From: Afipia sp. 1NLS2
Lineage (GTDB): Bacteria > Pseudomonadota > Alphaproteobacteria > Rhizobiales > Xanthobacteraceae
NCBI RefSeq assembly: GCF_000178995.1
Contig: NZ_ADVZ01000001.1
Span: 1,088,001-1,152,000, forward strand
DNA length: 64,000 bases
Direction of reading: 5' to 3'
A program made the translations under genes and the position numbers. The number at the start of each line of letters is the position of its first letter. The stretch's first letter is position 1. Below the pieces are notes generated by a model. That model had not been told where the DNA came from and did not search any database. It was given only the letters and a program-made list of their open reading frames with translations. Below are positions 1 to 7,329 of the stretch, one piece after another.

Positions 1-618
1 GACACTCACAACCTGCGTCGCCGATATGAGCGGATCGCGCCTCTTTACGATCTGCTCGACCTCCCTTTTGAATACGCACGCTATCGCTGGATTAGACCGC
101 TCCTCTTTCGGGGACTCTCCGGCAGGATTCTGGACGCCGGCGTCGGCACTGGTCGGAATATGCCTTCTTATCCACCGGGCTCAGAGGTTGTGGGTGTAGA
201 CCTCAGCTCAGCAATGCTGAAGCGAGCCGAGCGCCGGCGGCCCCTTTCCCCTGCGTCGGTCCAACTCATGGAAATGGACGTCACGCATCTGAATTTTCCT
301 GACGCTTCATTCGACGCGGCAGTCGCGACCTTTCTGTTTTGCACTCTCCCCGAGGAGCTTCAGGTGCCAGCGCTTCGCGAGATCGGTCGCGTTGTAAAAC
401 CCAATGGCACGATCAGACTGTTAGAATATACGCGTCCCCATGGACGCATTCGGGAATTTATCACCGAGCTCTGGAAGCCCTGGATAAGTTGGGCCTACGG
501 TGCGAGCTTCGACCGTCGGACGGAGCAGCACATCCCCGAGTCGGGGCTAGTACTCACGGCGGCCCGCTTCGTAGTCGACGACCTCATACGGATGATCGAG
601 GCCAAACCGGGAGTCTAA
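1..618 (+). CDS. Class I SAM-dependent methyltransferase, 5' end outside window
   Basis: The reading frame is already open at base 1 and runs to TAA at 616-618, so the start lies before the window. The first ATG inside the frame (160) is not the true start because motif I (ILDAGVGTGRN) lies upstream of it at about 127-162. After it come the acidic ribose-binding position (VGVDLSSAML) and a motif II/III region typical of UbiE/Methyltransf_11 proteins. The substrate cannot be read from sequence. Another Methyltransf_11 protein sits in the copper block at 1616-2230, so a lipid or small-molecule methylation role connected to that block is possible. It lies at the left edge of the copper block, transcribed towards it. 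Confidence 0.8.
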   Translation, partial: DTHNLRRRYERIAPLYDLLDLPFEYARYRWIRPLLFRGLSGRILDAGVGTGRNMPSYPPGSEVVGVDLSSAMLKRAERRRPLSPASVQLMEMDVTHLNFPDASFDAAVATFLFCTLPEELQVPALREIGRVVKPNGTIRLLEYTRPHGRIREFITELWKPWISWAYGASFDRRTEQHIPESGLVLTAARFVVDDLIRMIEAKPGV

Positions 619-808
619 CCCCAGGTGGAGGACACAACGTTCAGTGGTGTCGGCGGTCGGAATCGAGCCGACGCTCTGTCACCAAAACTGGATTTAGAAA
701 ATGTACCTTGTGAGGCACAAAGGAGCGGCTATATCGGCAGGACGTCTTGAGTGGAATGTAGCTTAGAGATGTCACCGTCAATCTCTTGCTCGTGCCAGCA
801 CATGGGCT

Positions 809-922
809 TCACCTGAAGAACAGGTACTTCACGAGCGCTGCGGCCGCCAGCACAAGCACGACGATGACGATCAGCCAAAACAGGCCCATGCCCCACATCA
901 TCGTGCCCATGTCGCCCATCAT
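809..922 (-). CDS. Small single-pass membrane peptide, 37 aa, Met-rich N-terminus
   Basis: A short frame with start ATG at 922-920 and stop TGA at 811-809. The product begins MMGDMGTMMWGMG, which carries six methionines, and continues with one long hydrophobic helix (LFWLIVIVVLVLAAAALV) and a short basic tail. A GAGAG ribosome-binding site lies about 8 bases upstream. It follows SCO1 by only 19 bases in the same direction, so it is probably the last gene of the copper operon. Methionine-rich short membrane peptides are frequent in copper resistance loci. A copper-binding or complex-stabilising role is inference; the family itself is not one I can name. Confidence 0.6.
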   Translation of the reverse strand: MMGDMGTMMWGMGLFWLIVIVVLVLAAAALVKYLFFR

Positions 923-941
923 TGTTTGTGCTCTCAGTTTT

Positions 942-1619
942 CTAGTTTGACGCGGAGTGCTCAGCCGCAAGACGGGATCGCAAAGCCTTCGCCAGTTTGT
1001 CCGCGGTCACGTCCTGGGAGAAGAGGGCGTTCAACTTGCCACCGGGATTCATCAGGTAGAGAAATGTCGAGTGACTGACGAGGTCGGTCCCGGATTGCTC
1101 GTTCTGGCCTGGCGCGTAATAGACGCGGTACGCCTTCGCGACCGCTGCGATCTGTTCATCGCTGCCCGTCAGTCCGACGATGCGGGTGTCAAAGTTCTCA
1201 AGGTAGCTGGCAAGCCTATCGGGCGTGTCGCGCGCTGGGTCCACCGTGATGAACAGGGGCGCTATGCGATCGGCGAGCGGCCCCACATCCTTCAGGGACG
1301 TCGCCATCTTCTGGAGCGTCAGCGGACATTCGTCGGGACAGTTGGTGTAGCCAAAGAAAACCAGCATCCACCGCCCGCGATAGTCGGCATCGGTGACGGT
1401 GACGTTCTTGTCACTCCTTAGTGTGAACGGACCACCGATCGGAACACCGGCCGGAACGGTCACAGCATCTCCGGACGCAGTGGACGCGGTTTTCTCAGAC
1501 GCGGGCTCATTGAAATGCCGAAGATTCGGTGCGAACTTCAAAACGGCAATTCCGAGCAGCAAGATAGCAATTCCCGCGATTGAGGCCCAGCGGATGAGCC
1601 GCAGCGTTCTGATCATCAT
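942..1619 (-). CDS. SCO1/SenC family copper chaperone
   Basis: 225 residues with an N-terminal membrane anchor (SIAGIAILLLGIAVLKF), then a thioredoxin-like fold. The copper-binding motif CPDEC (CxxxC) and the downstream histidine (DLVSHSTF) are both present, so the protein can bind copper like Sco1/PrrC. The longer upstream reading (to 1907) lies inside the methyltransferase gene and is rejected. The chosen ATG at 1619 overlaps the stop of the methyltransferase gene (ATGA), so the two are probably translated together. SCO proteins deliver copper to the CuA site of cytochrome oxidase or act as periplasmic thiol oxidoreductases. With its neighbours, a copper delivery or detoxification role in the periplasm is likely. 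Confidence 0.9.
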   Translation of the reverse strand: MMIRTLRLIRWASIAGIAILLLGIAVLKFAPNLRHFNEPASEKTASTASGDAVTVPAGVPIGGPFTLRSDKNVTVTDADYRGRWMLVFFGYTNCPDECPLTLQKMATSLKDVGPLADRIAPLFITVDPARDTPDRLASYLENFDTRIVGLTGSDEQIAAVAKAYRVYYAPGQNEQSGTDLVSHSTFLYLMNPGGKLNALFSQDVTADKLAKALRSRLAAEHSASN

Positions 1620-2230
1620 GCCGGCCTCGCGCTGCCTTCGTAGAGGAATGTGTGGGTTCGCGGCCCCGGGATCCGGACATTTGTCAGGGTCGCCATTCGA
1701 AATCCATTTCCCGTGATCAGATCGTCCATCTTGCGATTGAGGTGACAACCGCCGGCGAGGCGCGACCACAGCGGGTCGAGCCGATCCTGCCAGCGCGCGA
1801 CGCCCGGCTCTGGCGCGCGCCCGTGCTCGACAAACAGCAGGGCACCGCCGGGCTTCAATACGCGGCGCATCTCGCCAAGCGCGAGAGGCGCGTTCGGAAT
1901 CGTGCACAGCGTCCAGGTCGTAACCACGGTATCGATGCTGGCGCTGTCGAGCGGAATTGCTTCGGCCGACGCATCGAGCAGCGTGATCGGGATCGCTGCG
2001 GCTGCGGCACGCGGACGCGCCATGCGCAGCAGCTCTGGCGATGGCTCCAGTCCGATTACTGATTTCACCGCGCCGCGGTACAGAGGGAAGTTCAGTCCTG
2101 AGCCGATGCCGATCTCCAGCACCCGCCCTTCGGCTGCATCGATGACCCGCTGGCGGAACGGGCCGAGCTGTTTCTGGCGCATCGCCAAATGCGTCAGTCG
2201 CGGGATCACATAGCGCTGATAAAAGCTCAT
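1616..2230 (-). CDS. Class I SAM-dependent methyltransferase
   Basis: 204 residues. Motif I is RVLEIGIGSGLNF, followed by GLEPSPELL for the ribose hydroxyls and RRVLKPGGALLFVEHG for the post-III segment, as in the Methyltransf_11 family. A His (CHLNRKMDDLI) near the C-terminus is shared with UbiE-like and phospholipid methyltransferase-like proteins. The substrate is unknown. Both ends overlap neighbours by ATGA: DsbD-like upstream and SCO1 downstream. Such methyltransferases often accompany scoA and dsbD homologues in rhizobial copper clusters, but what they methylate there has not been established to my knowledge. Confidence 0.85.
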   Translation of the reverse strand: MSFYQRYVIPRLTHLAMRQKQLGPFRQRVIDAAEGRVLEIGIGSGLNFPLYRGAVKSVIGLEPSPELLRMARPRAAAAAIPITLLDASAEAIPLDSASIDTVVTTWTLCTIPNAPLALGEMRRVLKPGGALLFVEHGRAPEPGVARWQDRLDPLWSRLAGGCHLNRKMDDLITGNGFRMATLTNVRIPGPRTHTFLYEGSARPA

Positions 2231-4431
2231 TGGGCAGCTTCCTGTTTTCGGGCGTCGGCCGTGGCGGCGCGCCGGAAGGCGTCCATCACCGCCTCTGCGC
2301 TCAGCAGCTCGGAGAGCGCTATGCCCTGCGGCGCTCCCGGGCCGTAAACCACATCGAGCGGCACGCCGTAGCGGCCGAAGTTTTGTAGATAAGCGGTGAT
2401 CTGCGGATCCGGACGCGTCCAGTCCGCCCGCATCGCGATAACGCCGGGATCATGGAGCCGCGCCGCGACGGGTGGCCGATCGAGCACGGCCAACTCATTC
2501 GCCTTGCAGGTCAGGCACCAGGCGGCCGTGACATCGACAAAGACAAGCTTGCCGTCCGAAACCATCTGGCGCAGCGCCGCTTCGTCGAACACTTGCCATT
2601 GTTGGGTGTCGCTCGGCGAACTGGTGGGTCTGATGGCCAGGGCCTGACCGCGCAGTGAAGGCAACAGCACTGCGAGCGCGGCCAGCATGAGCGCGGCGAT
2701 CCCAACCACGCCTCGCGCGGAGCGACCGACTGGAAGTCGATGACGCCAAGCCACTGCCGCCAAGAGCAACGCGAGCATGACGCTGACCACAATGGCGACT
2801 TTAACCCCGGCTTCGAGCGCCAGGACCGACAGCAACCATACTGCCGTGCCGAGCAATGCCAGTCCGAGCGCGCGCTCGAGCCAGACCATCCAGCGCCCCG
2901 GCCGCGGCAGGTAGGCCACCAGTCCGGGAAGCGCGGCAACGGTCAGGAACGGCGCCGCCATGCCGAGGCCGAGCGCGCCGAACACCAGGGCGATGTCCAG
3001 CGGAGCGCGGGCCAGCGCGAAACCGATCGCCGTTCCGACGAACGGCGCCGAGCAGGACGCGGCAAGCAGCGTTGCGAACGCGCCCATCAGGAAAGCATTC
3101 GTGAGCCGGCCATGGCCGCGCATCGAACCGACTGTGCCGGCGATGCCGGCAGGCAAGCCGATCGGCAGCCAGCCCCAAAGGCTCGCCGCGAAAAGCGTCG
3201 TGATCAGCGCCATGCCGGCGAGAAACCATGGCTGCTGAAACTGGATGCCCCAGCCGATCGCCGCCCCCGCTGCTTTGAGTCCGATCAGGGCGCCTGCCAA
3301 CGCGCCGAAAGAGAGGATCACGCCTGCCGCCGTCGCGAGCAGCCCCAAGCGTGCGGCGCGCCGTTCCGCACCGGCATAACCGGTCAGGGCCAGCAACTTC
3401 AGCGACAGCACCGGCAGTACGCAGGGCATCAGATTGAGGATCAGGCCGCCGAGCAAGGCGATGCCAAGAATGGCACCGAGCGTCGCGTCGGCTCGGATCG
3501 GCGCCAAGATGCCGAATTGAGGGATAACGTCAGCTTCTCCGGCGCGCGCTCCATCGACGACGGTGATCCGAAGTTTTGTTCCAGCGATCGCGTCGGGCGC
3601 CTCGCTCAGGATCGGCACGCGAAGGGTTGCCGTCCGTCCAGAGTCCGCCAACGAGACTTCCGGCCGCCCGGCCGAGCCTTTCGCCAAGCCCTCGACAAAC
3701 AGATCCGGCGAAGCAAACGGCCCCGCCACGCTGGCCAATCGAACCGAAAGCGCCGCGCCACCACGCTCCGTTCCGACCGTGGCGCCCAGCAGCTTCCATT
3801 GCGCGGCGGTGAGGTCTTCCGGCACGCGTCTTTGAGCAGCGGCGATCAGCGGCGCTTCCGTTCCAGGCTGCGCAAGTCCGGACGGCAGCACCAGGTCGAG
3901 GCTCGCGTGATAAGGGATGCAAATGTCCTTGCACGACGCGTAGTCGACCTCGGCATGTAGATGCAGCGGCGCCCCCGGATGCACGAGCCGAACGGCGATT
4001 GGCAGAACCACGCCGTCCTCGTAACCGAGCGTCTCCAAGCCGCCGAGCGACGGAAGGCGCACCGGCGCCGGCCAGGCGATCTCCGCGCCGGCGAGGTTCT
4101 CGGAGCCTTTCCAGTCGATCACCGGCGGGATGCCCGCGTCACCGGGCCTCCGCCAATAGGTGTGCCAGCCCGGTGTCAACCGAAGCTGCAAGCCGATATC
4201 GAGCTGGGTGCTCGATCCCGTGGCCTCGACGGCAGAAATCAGACGCGCCGCGCCGTGCTGTTCGTTGACCCAATCGCTGGTCGCTGCCTGCGCTGATCGG
4301 CCGACAATCGCTAGCACGAGCAAAATAAGCAGTGCCGTCCATCGGCCCATAACCGCGTGCGCACGGCGCAGCCGCGCATGGCGCCGACCGATCACCACCT
4401 CTCTTGCTGTCCGTCCCAGCAGTGAGCTCAT
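2227..4431 (-). CDS. DsbD/ScsB-type protein-disulfide reductase with C-terminal thioredoxin
   Basis: 734 residues in three parts. A signal anchor (LLILLVLAIVG) is followed by a periplasmic DsbD-alpha/DsbC-like domain (about 55-300) containing a CKDIC pair. About eight transmembrane helices (about 315-600) follow with the conserved GLILNLMPCVLPVLSLK element and its partner cysteine (SCSAPFVGTA). The C-terminal thioredoxin domain has WCLTCK near residue 637. The family passes electrons from cytoplasmic thioredoxin to periplasmic proteins, keeping copper-binding thiols reduced. The frame could also start at the ATG at 4350, which would place the signal sequence at the very N-terminus. It overlaps the methyltransferase by ATGA. 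In ScsB-type systems the reductant serves copper tolerance, which fits this cluster. Confidence 0.9.
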   Translation of the reverse strand: MSSLLGRTAREVVIGRRHARLRRAHAVMGRWTALLILLVLAIVGRSAQAATSDWVNEQHGAARLISAVEATGSSTQLDIGLQLRLTPGWHTYWRRPGDAGIPPVIDWKGSENLAGAEIAWPAPVRLPSLGGLETLGYEDGVVLPIAVRLVHPGAPLHLHAEVDYASCKDICIPYHASLDLVLPSGLAQPGTEAPLIAAAQRRVPEDLTAAQWKLLGATVGTERGGAALSVRLASVAGPFASPDLFVEGLAKGSAGRPEVSLADSGRTATLRVPILSEAPDAIAGTKLRITVVDGARAGEADVIPQFGILAPIRADATLGAILGIALLGGLILNLMPCVLPVLSLKLLALTGYAGAERRAARLGLLATAAGVILSFGALAGALIGLKAAGAAIGWGIQFQQPWFLAGMALITTLFAASLWGWLPIGLPAGIAGTVGSMRGHGRLTNAFLMGAFATLLAASCSAPFVGTAIGFALARAPLDIALVFGALGLGMAAPFLTVAALPGLVAYLPRPGRWMVWLERALGLALLGTAVWLLSVLALEAGVKVAIVVSVMLALLLAAVAWRHRLPVGRSARGVVGIAALMLAALAVLLPSLRGQALAIRPTSSPSDTQQWQVFDEAALRQMVSDGKLVFVDVTAAWCLTCKANELAVLDRPPVAARLHDPGVIAMRADWTRPDPQITAYLQNFGRYGVPLDVVYGPGAPQGIALSELLSAEAVMDAFRRAATADARKQEAAQ

Positions 4432-4440
4432 AATGCCACG

Positions 4441-4563
4441 CTACGTCACACGCGCGGTGACGGGCCACGCCGCCGCATCGATCCACGCACGTCGCGAAGC
4501 TTCGAAGCCCTTCACGGCAATTCGAATATCTTCCAAGATCGCGGTCCCCTCGAGTTCAGTCAT
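4441..4563 (-). CDS. Possible small ORF, 40 aa, upstream of the DsbD-like gene
   Basis: ATG at 4563-4561, stop TAG at 4443-4441, ending 9 bases before the DsbD-like start. An AGAGG element stands about 6 bases before the ATG. The product (starting MTELEGTAILEDIRIAV) has no membrane segment and no family I recognise. It may be a real leader-like peptide coupled to the reductase gene, or chance. Confidence rests only on spacing and ribosome-binding site. Confidence 0.35.
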   Translation of the reverse strand: MTELEGTAILEDIRIAVKGFEASRRAWIDAAAWPVTARVT

Positions 4564-4652
4564 CTCGCGCCTCTCGGTACTTGCATCATGGTGCATGCGG
4601 CTCCGATCAGAAGATCAGCGCCAGATCGAGCCGCGTGCACCTGATCGATGGT

Positions 4653-4928
4653 TCATCCGCCGTTCTGTGGATTGCGGGGCGGATGCTTCTGCCATTGGCT
4701 GTTCGGCCGACCGTCGTCGCCGTTGTTCATCGACTGCATCATCTCCGAACAGCCGTGCATCATGCCGCGGGACATCATGCCGCCACCCATCATGTCCCGG
4801 CCCATATGGCCCATGGTCATGCCCTGATCCCCGTTGCCCGCAGTGCCGTTCTGGGCAAAGGCAGGAGCGATGAGACCGCCTAGGGCTGCGGCGAGGATGG
4901 CGATGCTCAGCTTGTGTCCAATGCTCAT
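4653..4928 (-). CDS. Secreted Met/His-rich small protein, probably copper-binding
   Basis: 91 residues with a clear Sec signal peptide (KLSIAILAAALGGLIAPAFA, cleavage after AFA). The mature part is rich in Met, Gly and His (MTMGHMGRDMMGGGMM and MMHGCSEMMQSM) and ends in a polar tail. Methionine clusters bind Cu(I) in periplasmic proteins such as CopC, CopK and PcoE. No enzymatic domain is visible. It starts one base after the upstream 98-residue gene ends, so they share a transcript. It is probably a periplasmic copper buffer; this is inference from composition and context. Confidence 0.75.
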   Translation of the reverse strand: MSIGHKLSIAILAAALGGLIAPAFAQNGTAGNGDQGMTMGHMGRDMMGGGMMSRGMMHGCSEMMQSMNNGDDGRPNSQWQKHPPRNPQNGG

Positions 4929-4929
4929 G

Positions 4930-5226
4930 CTACTTCTCCTGTTGCGGTGAAGGTCTTTCCGAAGTTGGGTTTTCGGCCGCGCCCGTGGGGCTGCTCATGC
5001 GATGCATGCACAAGCCGAGCGCGCACATCGCGACGCACGGCGCGGCGCTCAGCAGCAAGGGCGCCACGCCGATCGCGACAAGCCAGCTCCATTGCCAGAT
5101 CAAGCCGGCAGCGATCAGAGCCAGAGCCGCGCCGCCGACCAGCAGGCGGTTGCGCCCAAACCGGCTGATGATCGAACGCACGCCAAATGGCATTGACGAA
5201 CGAAGTAGCGTTGTTTCCGTCTGCAT
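4930..5226 (-). CDS. Small membrane protein, 98 aa, with a Cys-rich helix
   Basis: Two hydrophobic helices (LLVGGAALALIAAGLIWQW and VAIGVAPLLLSAAPCVAMCA) are followed by LGLCMHRM and a Pro-rich tail. Three cysteines and flanking Met/His in or after the second helix resemble the small DUF2933-like proteins found beside copper and heavy-metal genes. A strong AGGGAGA site lies 6 bases upstream of the ATG at 5226. It is in line with, and close to, the other small genes of the block. Function unknown; a metal-linked role is inferred from neighbours. Confidence 0.6.
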   Translation of the reverse strand: MQTETTLLRSSMPFGVRSIISRFGRNRLLVGGAALALIAAGLIWQWSWLVAIGVAPLLLSAAPCVAMCALGLCMHRMSSPTGAAENPTSERPSPQQEK

Positions 5227-5238
5227 TGCCTAATCTCC

Positions 5239-5373
5239 CTAGACTGTTGTGCGCGGAATTAAGGCGGCTCCGCCTGCACCGTCGATGATTGCCATCAAGA
5301 CAGATCGCCGATTCAGCACAGAGTTTTTCGTCTGAGTGATCTTGCGTTTAGTGCTGGTCTTCGAGGATTTCAT
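5239..5373 (-). CDS. Small basic ORF, 44 aa, hypothetical
   Basis: ATG at 5373-5371 with GGAGA about 9 bases upstream; stop TAG at 5241-5239. The product begins MKSSKTSTKRKITQTKNSVL and is strongly basic in its first half. The Lys/Thr-rich start faintly recalls the N-terminus of DUF3489 proteins, but the remainder does not match what I know of that family. It may be a truncated remnant. The in-frame extension upstream to 5439 overlaps the cytochrome gene and is not used. Confidence 0.35.
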   Translation of the reverse strand: MKSSKTSTKRKITQTKNSVLNRRSVLMAIIDGAGGAALIPRTTV

Positions 5374-5392
5374 CGTTGTGATTCTCCGTGTG

Positions 5393-6097
5393 TCAGCACC
5401 GGTGCTTGATGAACGGGCTGATTTCGTCCGGCGACGCAAAGAACACCGAGGCGCGGTCGCCCATCATGCCGGCGGGCAGGATGACCGGCTTCCCGCTCAG
5501 CGGACCCGTCTCGCTTGAATCCGTCTTAAAGCGGAGATTGGGTTCCCAGAACGGGACCCTCTTGCCGTCCGCAGTGGTGACAAAATAGCTGTCGTGACAG
5601 ACACGGATCGAGCTCACCTGCCGATCTGGCCCGACTGTTTTGAGATCGGTGAAATGGGGCGTCATTCCACCCATCATCCCGCCGCCACGTTCAGCGCTGG
5701 GCGTCTGTCCGTTAGCTGCTTCCTTGAGAAAGGCGACGAGATCGGCGCGCTGTCGGGCATCCACGATGCCGGCGAAGGTCATGTAATTGTTCGGGATGAA
5801 TCGGGCCGGTGATTTGAGCCACTGACCGAGCGTGCTCTCGTTCCACACGACATTGGATGACTTGAGCGCCGGCGAGTAGCGTTCGAAGCTCTCAAGACTT
5901 CCCGCCTTGCGTCCCCACACACCTGCGAGACTCGGCCCGGTCATGTTCTGACCGGGCGCGAGCGAATGACAGGCAGCGCAAGCGCGATAAAGCTGCGCGC
6001 CCTGTTTCGCGTCGCCCGTCGGGGTCGCGGCGCGAGCGCCGGCAGTTAGCAACACAATGATCACCAGGGTGGAGCGAACGGCTTTCTGCATTGTCAT
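5393..6097 (-). CDS. Cytochrome c family protein with extra C-terminal domain
   Basis: 234 residues. A signal peptide (STLVIIVLLTAGARA) precedes a class I cytochrome c domain with heme-binding CAACH at residues 40-44 and a likely axial Met in NYMTFAG. The second half (about 135-234) starts with a Gly/Met-rich linker (GGGMMGGMTPHF) and has its own conserved-looking block with VCHDSYFVTTADGKRVPFW and a terminal HRC. I do not recognise that domain. The start at 6097 overlaps, as ATGA, the stop of a degenerate multicopper oxidase tail. The next ATG, at 6091, is also possible because GGGGA stands 5 bases before it. It probably carries electrons between a periplasmic copper oxidase and the respiratory chain. 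Confidence 0.8.
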   Translation of the reverse strand: MTMQKAVRSTLVIIVLLTAGARAATPTGDAKQGAQLYRACAACHSLAPGQNMTGPSLAGVWGRKAGSLESFERYSPALKSSNVVWNESTLGQWLKSPARFIPNNYMTFAGIVDARQRADLVAFLKEAANGQTPSAERGGGMMGGMTPHFTDLKTVGPDRQVSSIRVCHDSYFVTTADGKRVPFWEPNLRFKTDSSETGPLSGKPVILPAGMMGDRASVFFASPDEISPFIKHRC

Positions 6098-6219
6098 CCC
6101 CACGCGACGCGGATGATGCTCATCATCCCGCCCTCCTGACGGCCGAGGATGGGGCTCTGGAATGTCCAATCGCCGCCGGCCGACGACGAGGCCACCGCGG
6201 CGCGCTTTTTCCCACGGGA
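6094..6219 (-). pseudogene. Degenerate C-terminal fragment of a multicopper oxidase
   Basis: Between an in-frame TGA (6222-6220) and TGA at 6096-6094 lies a 41-codon frame ending GGDWTFQSP followed by ILGRQEGGMMSIIRVAWG. This aligns with the C-terminus of the intact oxidase at 7329-8753, NPGDWMFHCHVMEHQVGGLM followed by TTIRVA. The HCH and axial-Met/His copper ligand positions have become QSP and ILGR. No start or upstream domain remains in this spacer between the DUF411 gene and the cytochrome gene. It is best read as the eroded tail of a second multicopper oxidase whose body was deleted. Confidence 0.65.
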
Positions 6220-6241
6220 TCATCCGCATTGGGCGGTCTCC

Positions 6242-6700
6242 CTAGATGGTGGCAAAGACCTGCGGCGGCTTGCCGTCCTTGGTCACGGCATAGATCGTCC
6301 AGATTTCCGTCTTGGTGCCGGTCATGCCGGGTGATCCCGAGGGCATGCCGGGCAAGGTGATGCCGGCGATGGCCGGCTTTTCCGTCAGCAGCTTGCGAAT
6401 GATCTCGACCGGCACATGGCCATCGACGACATAGCCGCCGACGAACATCGTATGGCAGCCTTCGAGGTCTTCCGGAACGCCGGCGCCACGGCTGATCTCG
6501 GCGAGATCGTTGGTCGGCTTTACCTCGACCTGGAATCCGTTCTTCTCGAGATACTGCGCGTAACCCTCGCAGCACGTGCATTGCGGGTTCTTGTAGAGCG
6601 TCGCCCGTATCGGCTGCGCCGCATGTGCAAGGTTCGCGGTGAACAGCGCCGAGGTCGAGGCCGCTGTCGCCAGCAGTATGATAAGGTCTCGTCGCGTCAT
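6242..6700 (-). CDS. DUF411 family metal-binding protein
   Basis: 152 residues with a twin-Arg-like signal (TRRDLIILLATAASTSALF). The mature domain has YKNPQCTCCEGYAQYL, the CxCC metal-binding motif of DUF411, followed by GCHTMFVGGYVVDGHVP. DUF411 proteins (also called CusS-linked or copper amine-like in some annotations) occur in copper and silver resistance loci and are thought to bind the metal in the periplasm. The ATG overlaps the stop of the TlpA-like gene (ATGA), so it is translationally coupled. Full family length. Confidence 0.88.
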   Translation of the reverse strand: MTRRDLIILLATAASTSALFTANLAHAAQPIRATLYKNPQCTCCEGYAQYLEKNGFQVEVKPTNDLAEISRGAGVPEDLEGCHTMFVGGYVVDGHVPVEIIRKLLTEKPAIAGITLPGMPSGSPGMTGTKTEIWTIYAVTKDGKPPQVFATI

Positions 6701-7329
6701 GGTGAGTTCCTTTCTTCAGATGTTTGTGGATTTGATGCGCTACGCAGGAAGACGTGCTGCAGAGTGTCGGTCACGGCAGCGCTGTCCCACTGCAGCGGAC
6801 CGACCTTTCTGCCGATCTCGCGACCTTGGGCGTCGATCAGCAAGGTGGCGGGGAGACCTTCAATCCCGAAAACGGATGGCGCTCGGCCGGACGGATCGAG
6901 ATCGATCCCCAGCGAATGCAGTCCGAGATCGCGATAGAAGGGCCGCACGACCGAGACGCCTTGCCGATCAATCGAGACCGCGAGCACTTGAAGCCGCGCG
7001 CCACCGAGCTTCGCTTGCAAGCGATCGAGCGATGGCATCTCCTCGCGACAAGGCGCGCACCATGTGGCCCAGAGATTGAGGAGCACCGCGCGGCCTTTGA
7101 GATCCGCAAGCCGGAACGTGTGGCCCGCTTCGTCCACGAAGCTGAAGGTTGGAACCGGCTTCGGAGGAGCGATAGGCGTTATCCCGATTGCGGAAAGCGC
7201 TGCCATCTCGTGCGGCGGAGCACGGTACATCGTCAGGCTTATGCCGAGGATGATCGCGACCACGCCGAGCGCTGCGGCACCCGAGAGCAGCAACCCGCGG
7301 CGCGACCTGTTTGGAGCCACGATCGACAT
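6697..7329 (-). CDS. TlpA-like membrane-anchored thioredoxin
   Basis: 210 residues. One N-terminal anchor (GLLLSGAAALGVVAIILGIS) is followed by a periplasmic AhpC/TSA-Redoxin domain with the active site LWATWCAPCREEMP. The cis-Pro loop is GLPATLLID. Proteins of this type reduce periplasmic disulfides, often on copper-binding partners such as SCO. The start at 7329 overlaps the multicopper oxidase stop (ATGA); the longer ORF to 7398 would extend into that gene and is rejected. It is likely the partner of the DsbD-like protein, which would keep it reduced. Confidence 0.88.
   Translation of the reverse strand: MSIVAPNRSRRGLLLSGAAALGVVAIILGISLTMYRAPPHEMAALSAIGITPIAPPKPVPTFSFVDEAGHTFRLADLKGRAVLLNLWATWCAPCREEMPSLDRLQAKLGGARLQVLAVSIDRQGVSVVRPFYRDLGLHSLGIDLDPSGRAPSVFGIEGLPATLLIDAQGREIGRKVGPLQWDSAAVTDTLQHVFLRSASNPQTSEERNSP

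Noticed and set aside
2740-3960. 406-codon plus-strand ORF opposite the DsbD-like gene
   Set aside because: Composition is that of an antisense shadow (Arg/Gln/His rich, no domain), and the minus strand carries a full DsbD-type protein with conserved motifs.
5239-5439. DUF3489 protein
   Set aside because: Only the basic N-terminal flavour matches; the conserved helix-turn-helix part is not there.
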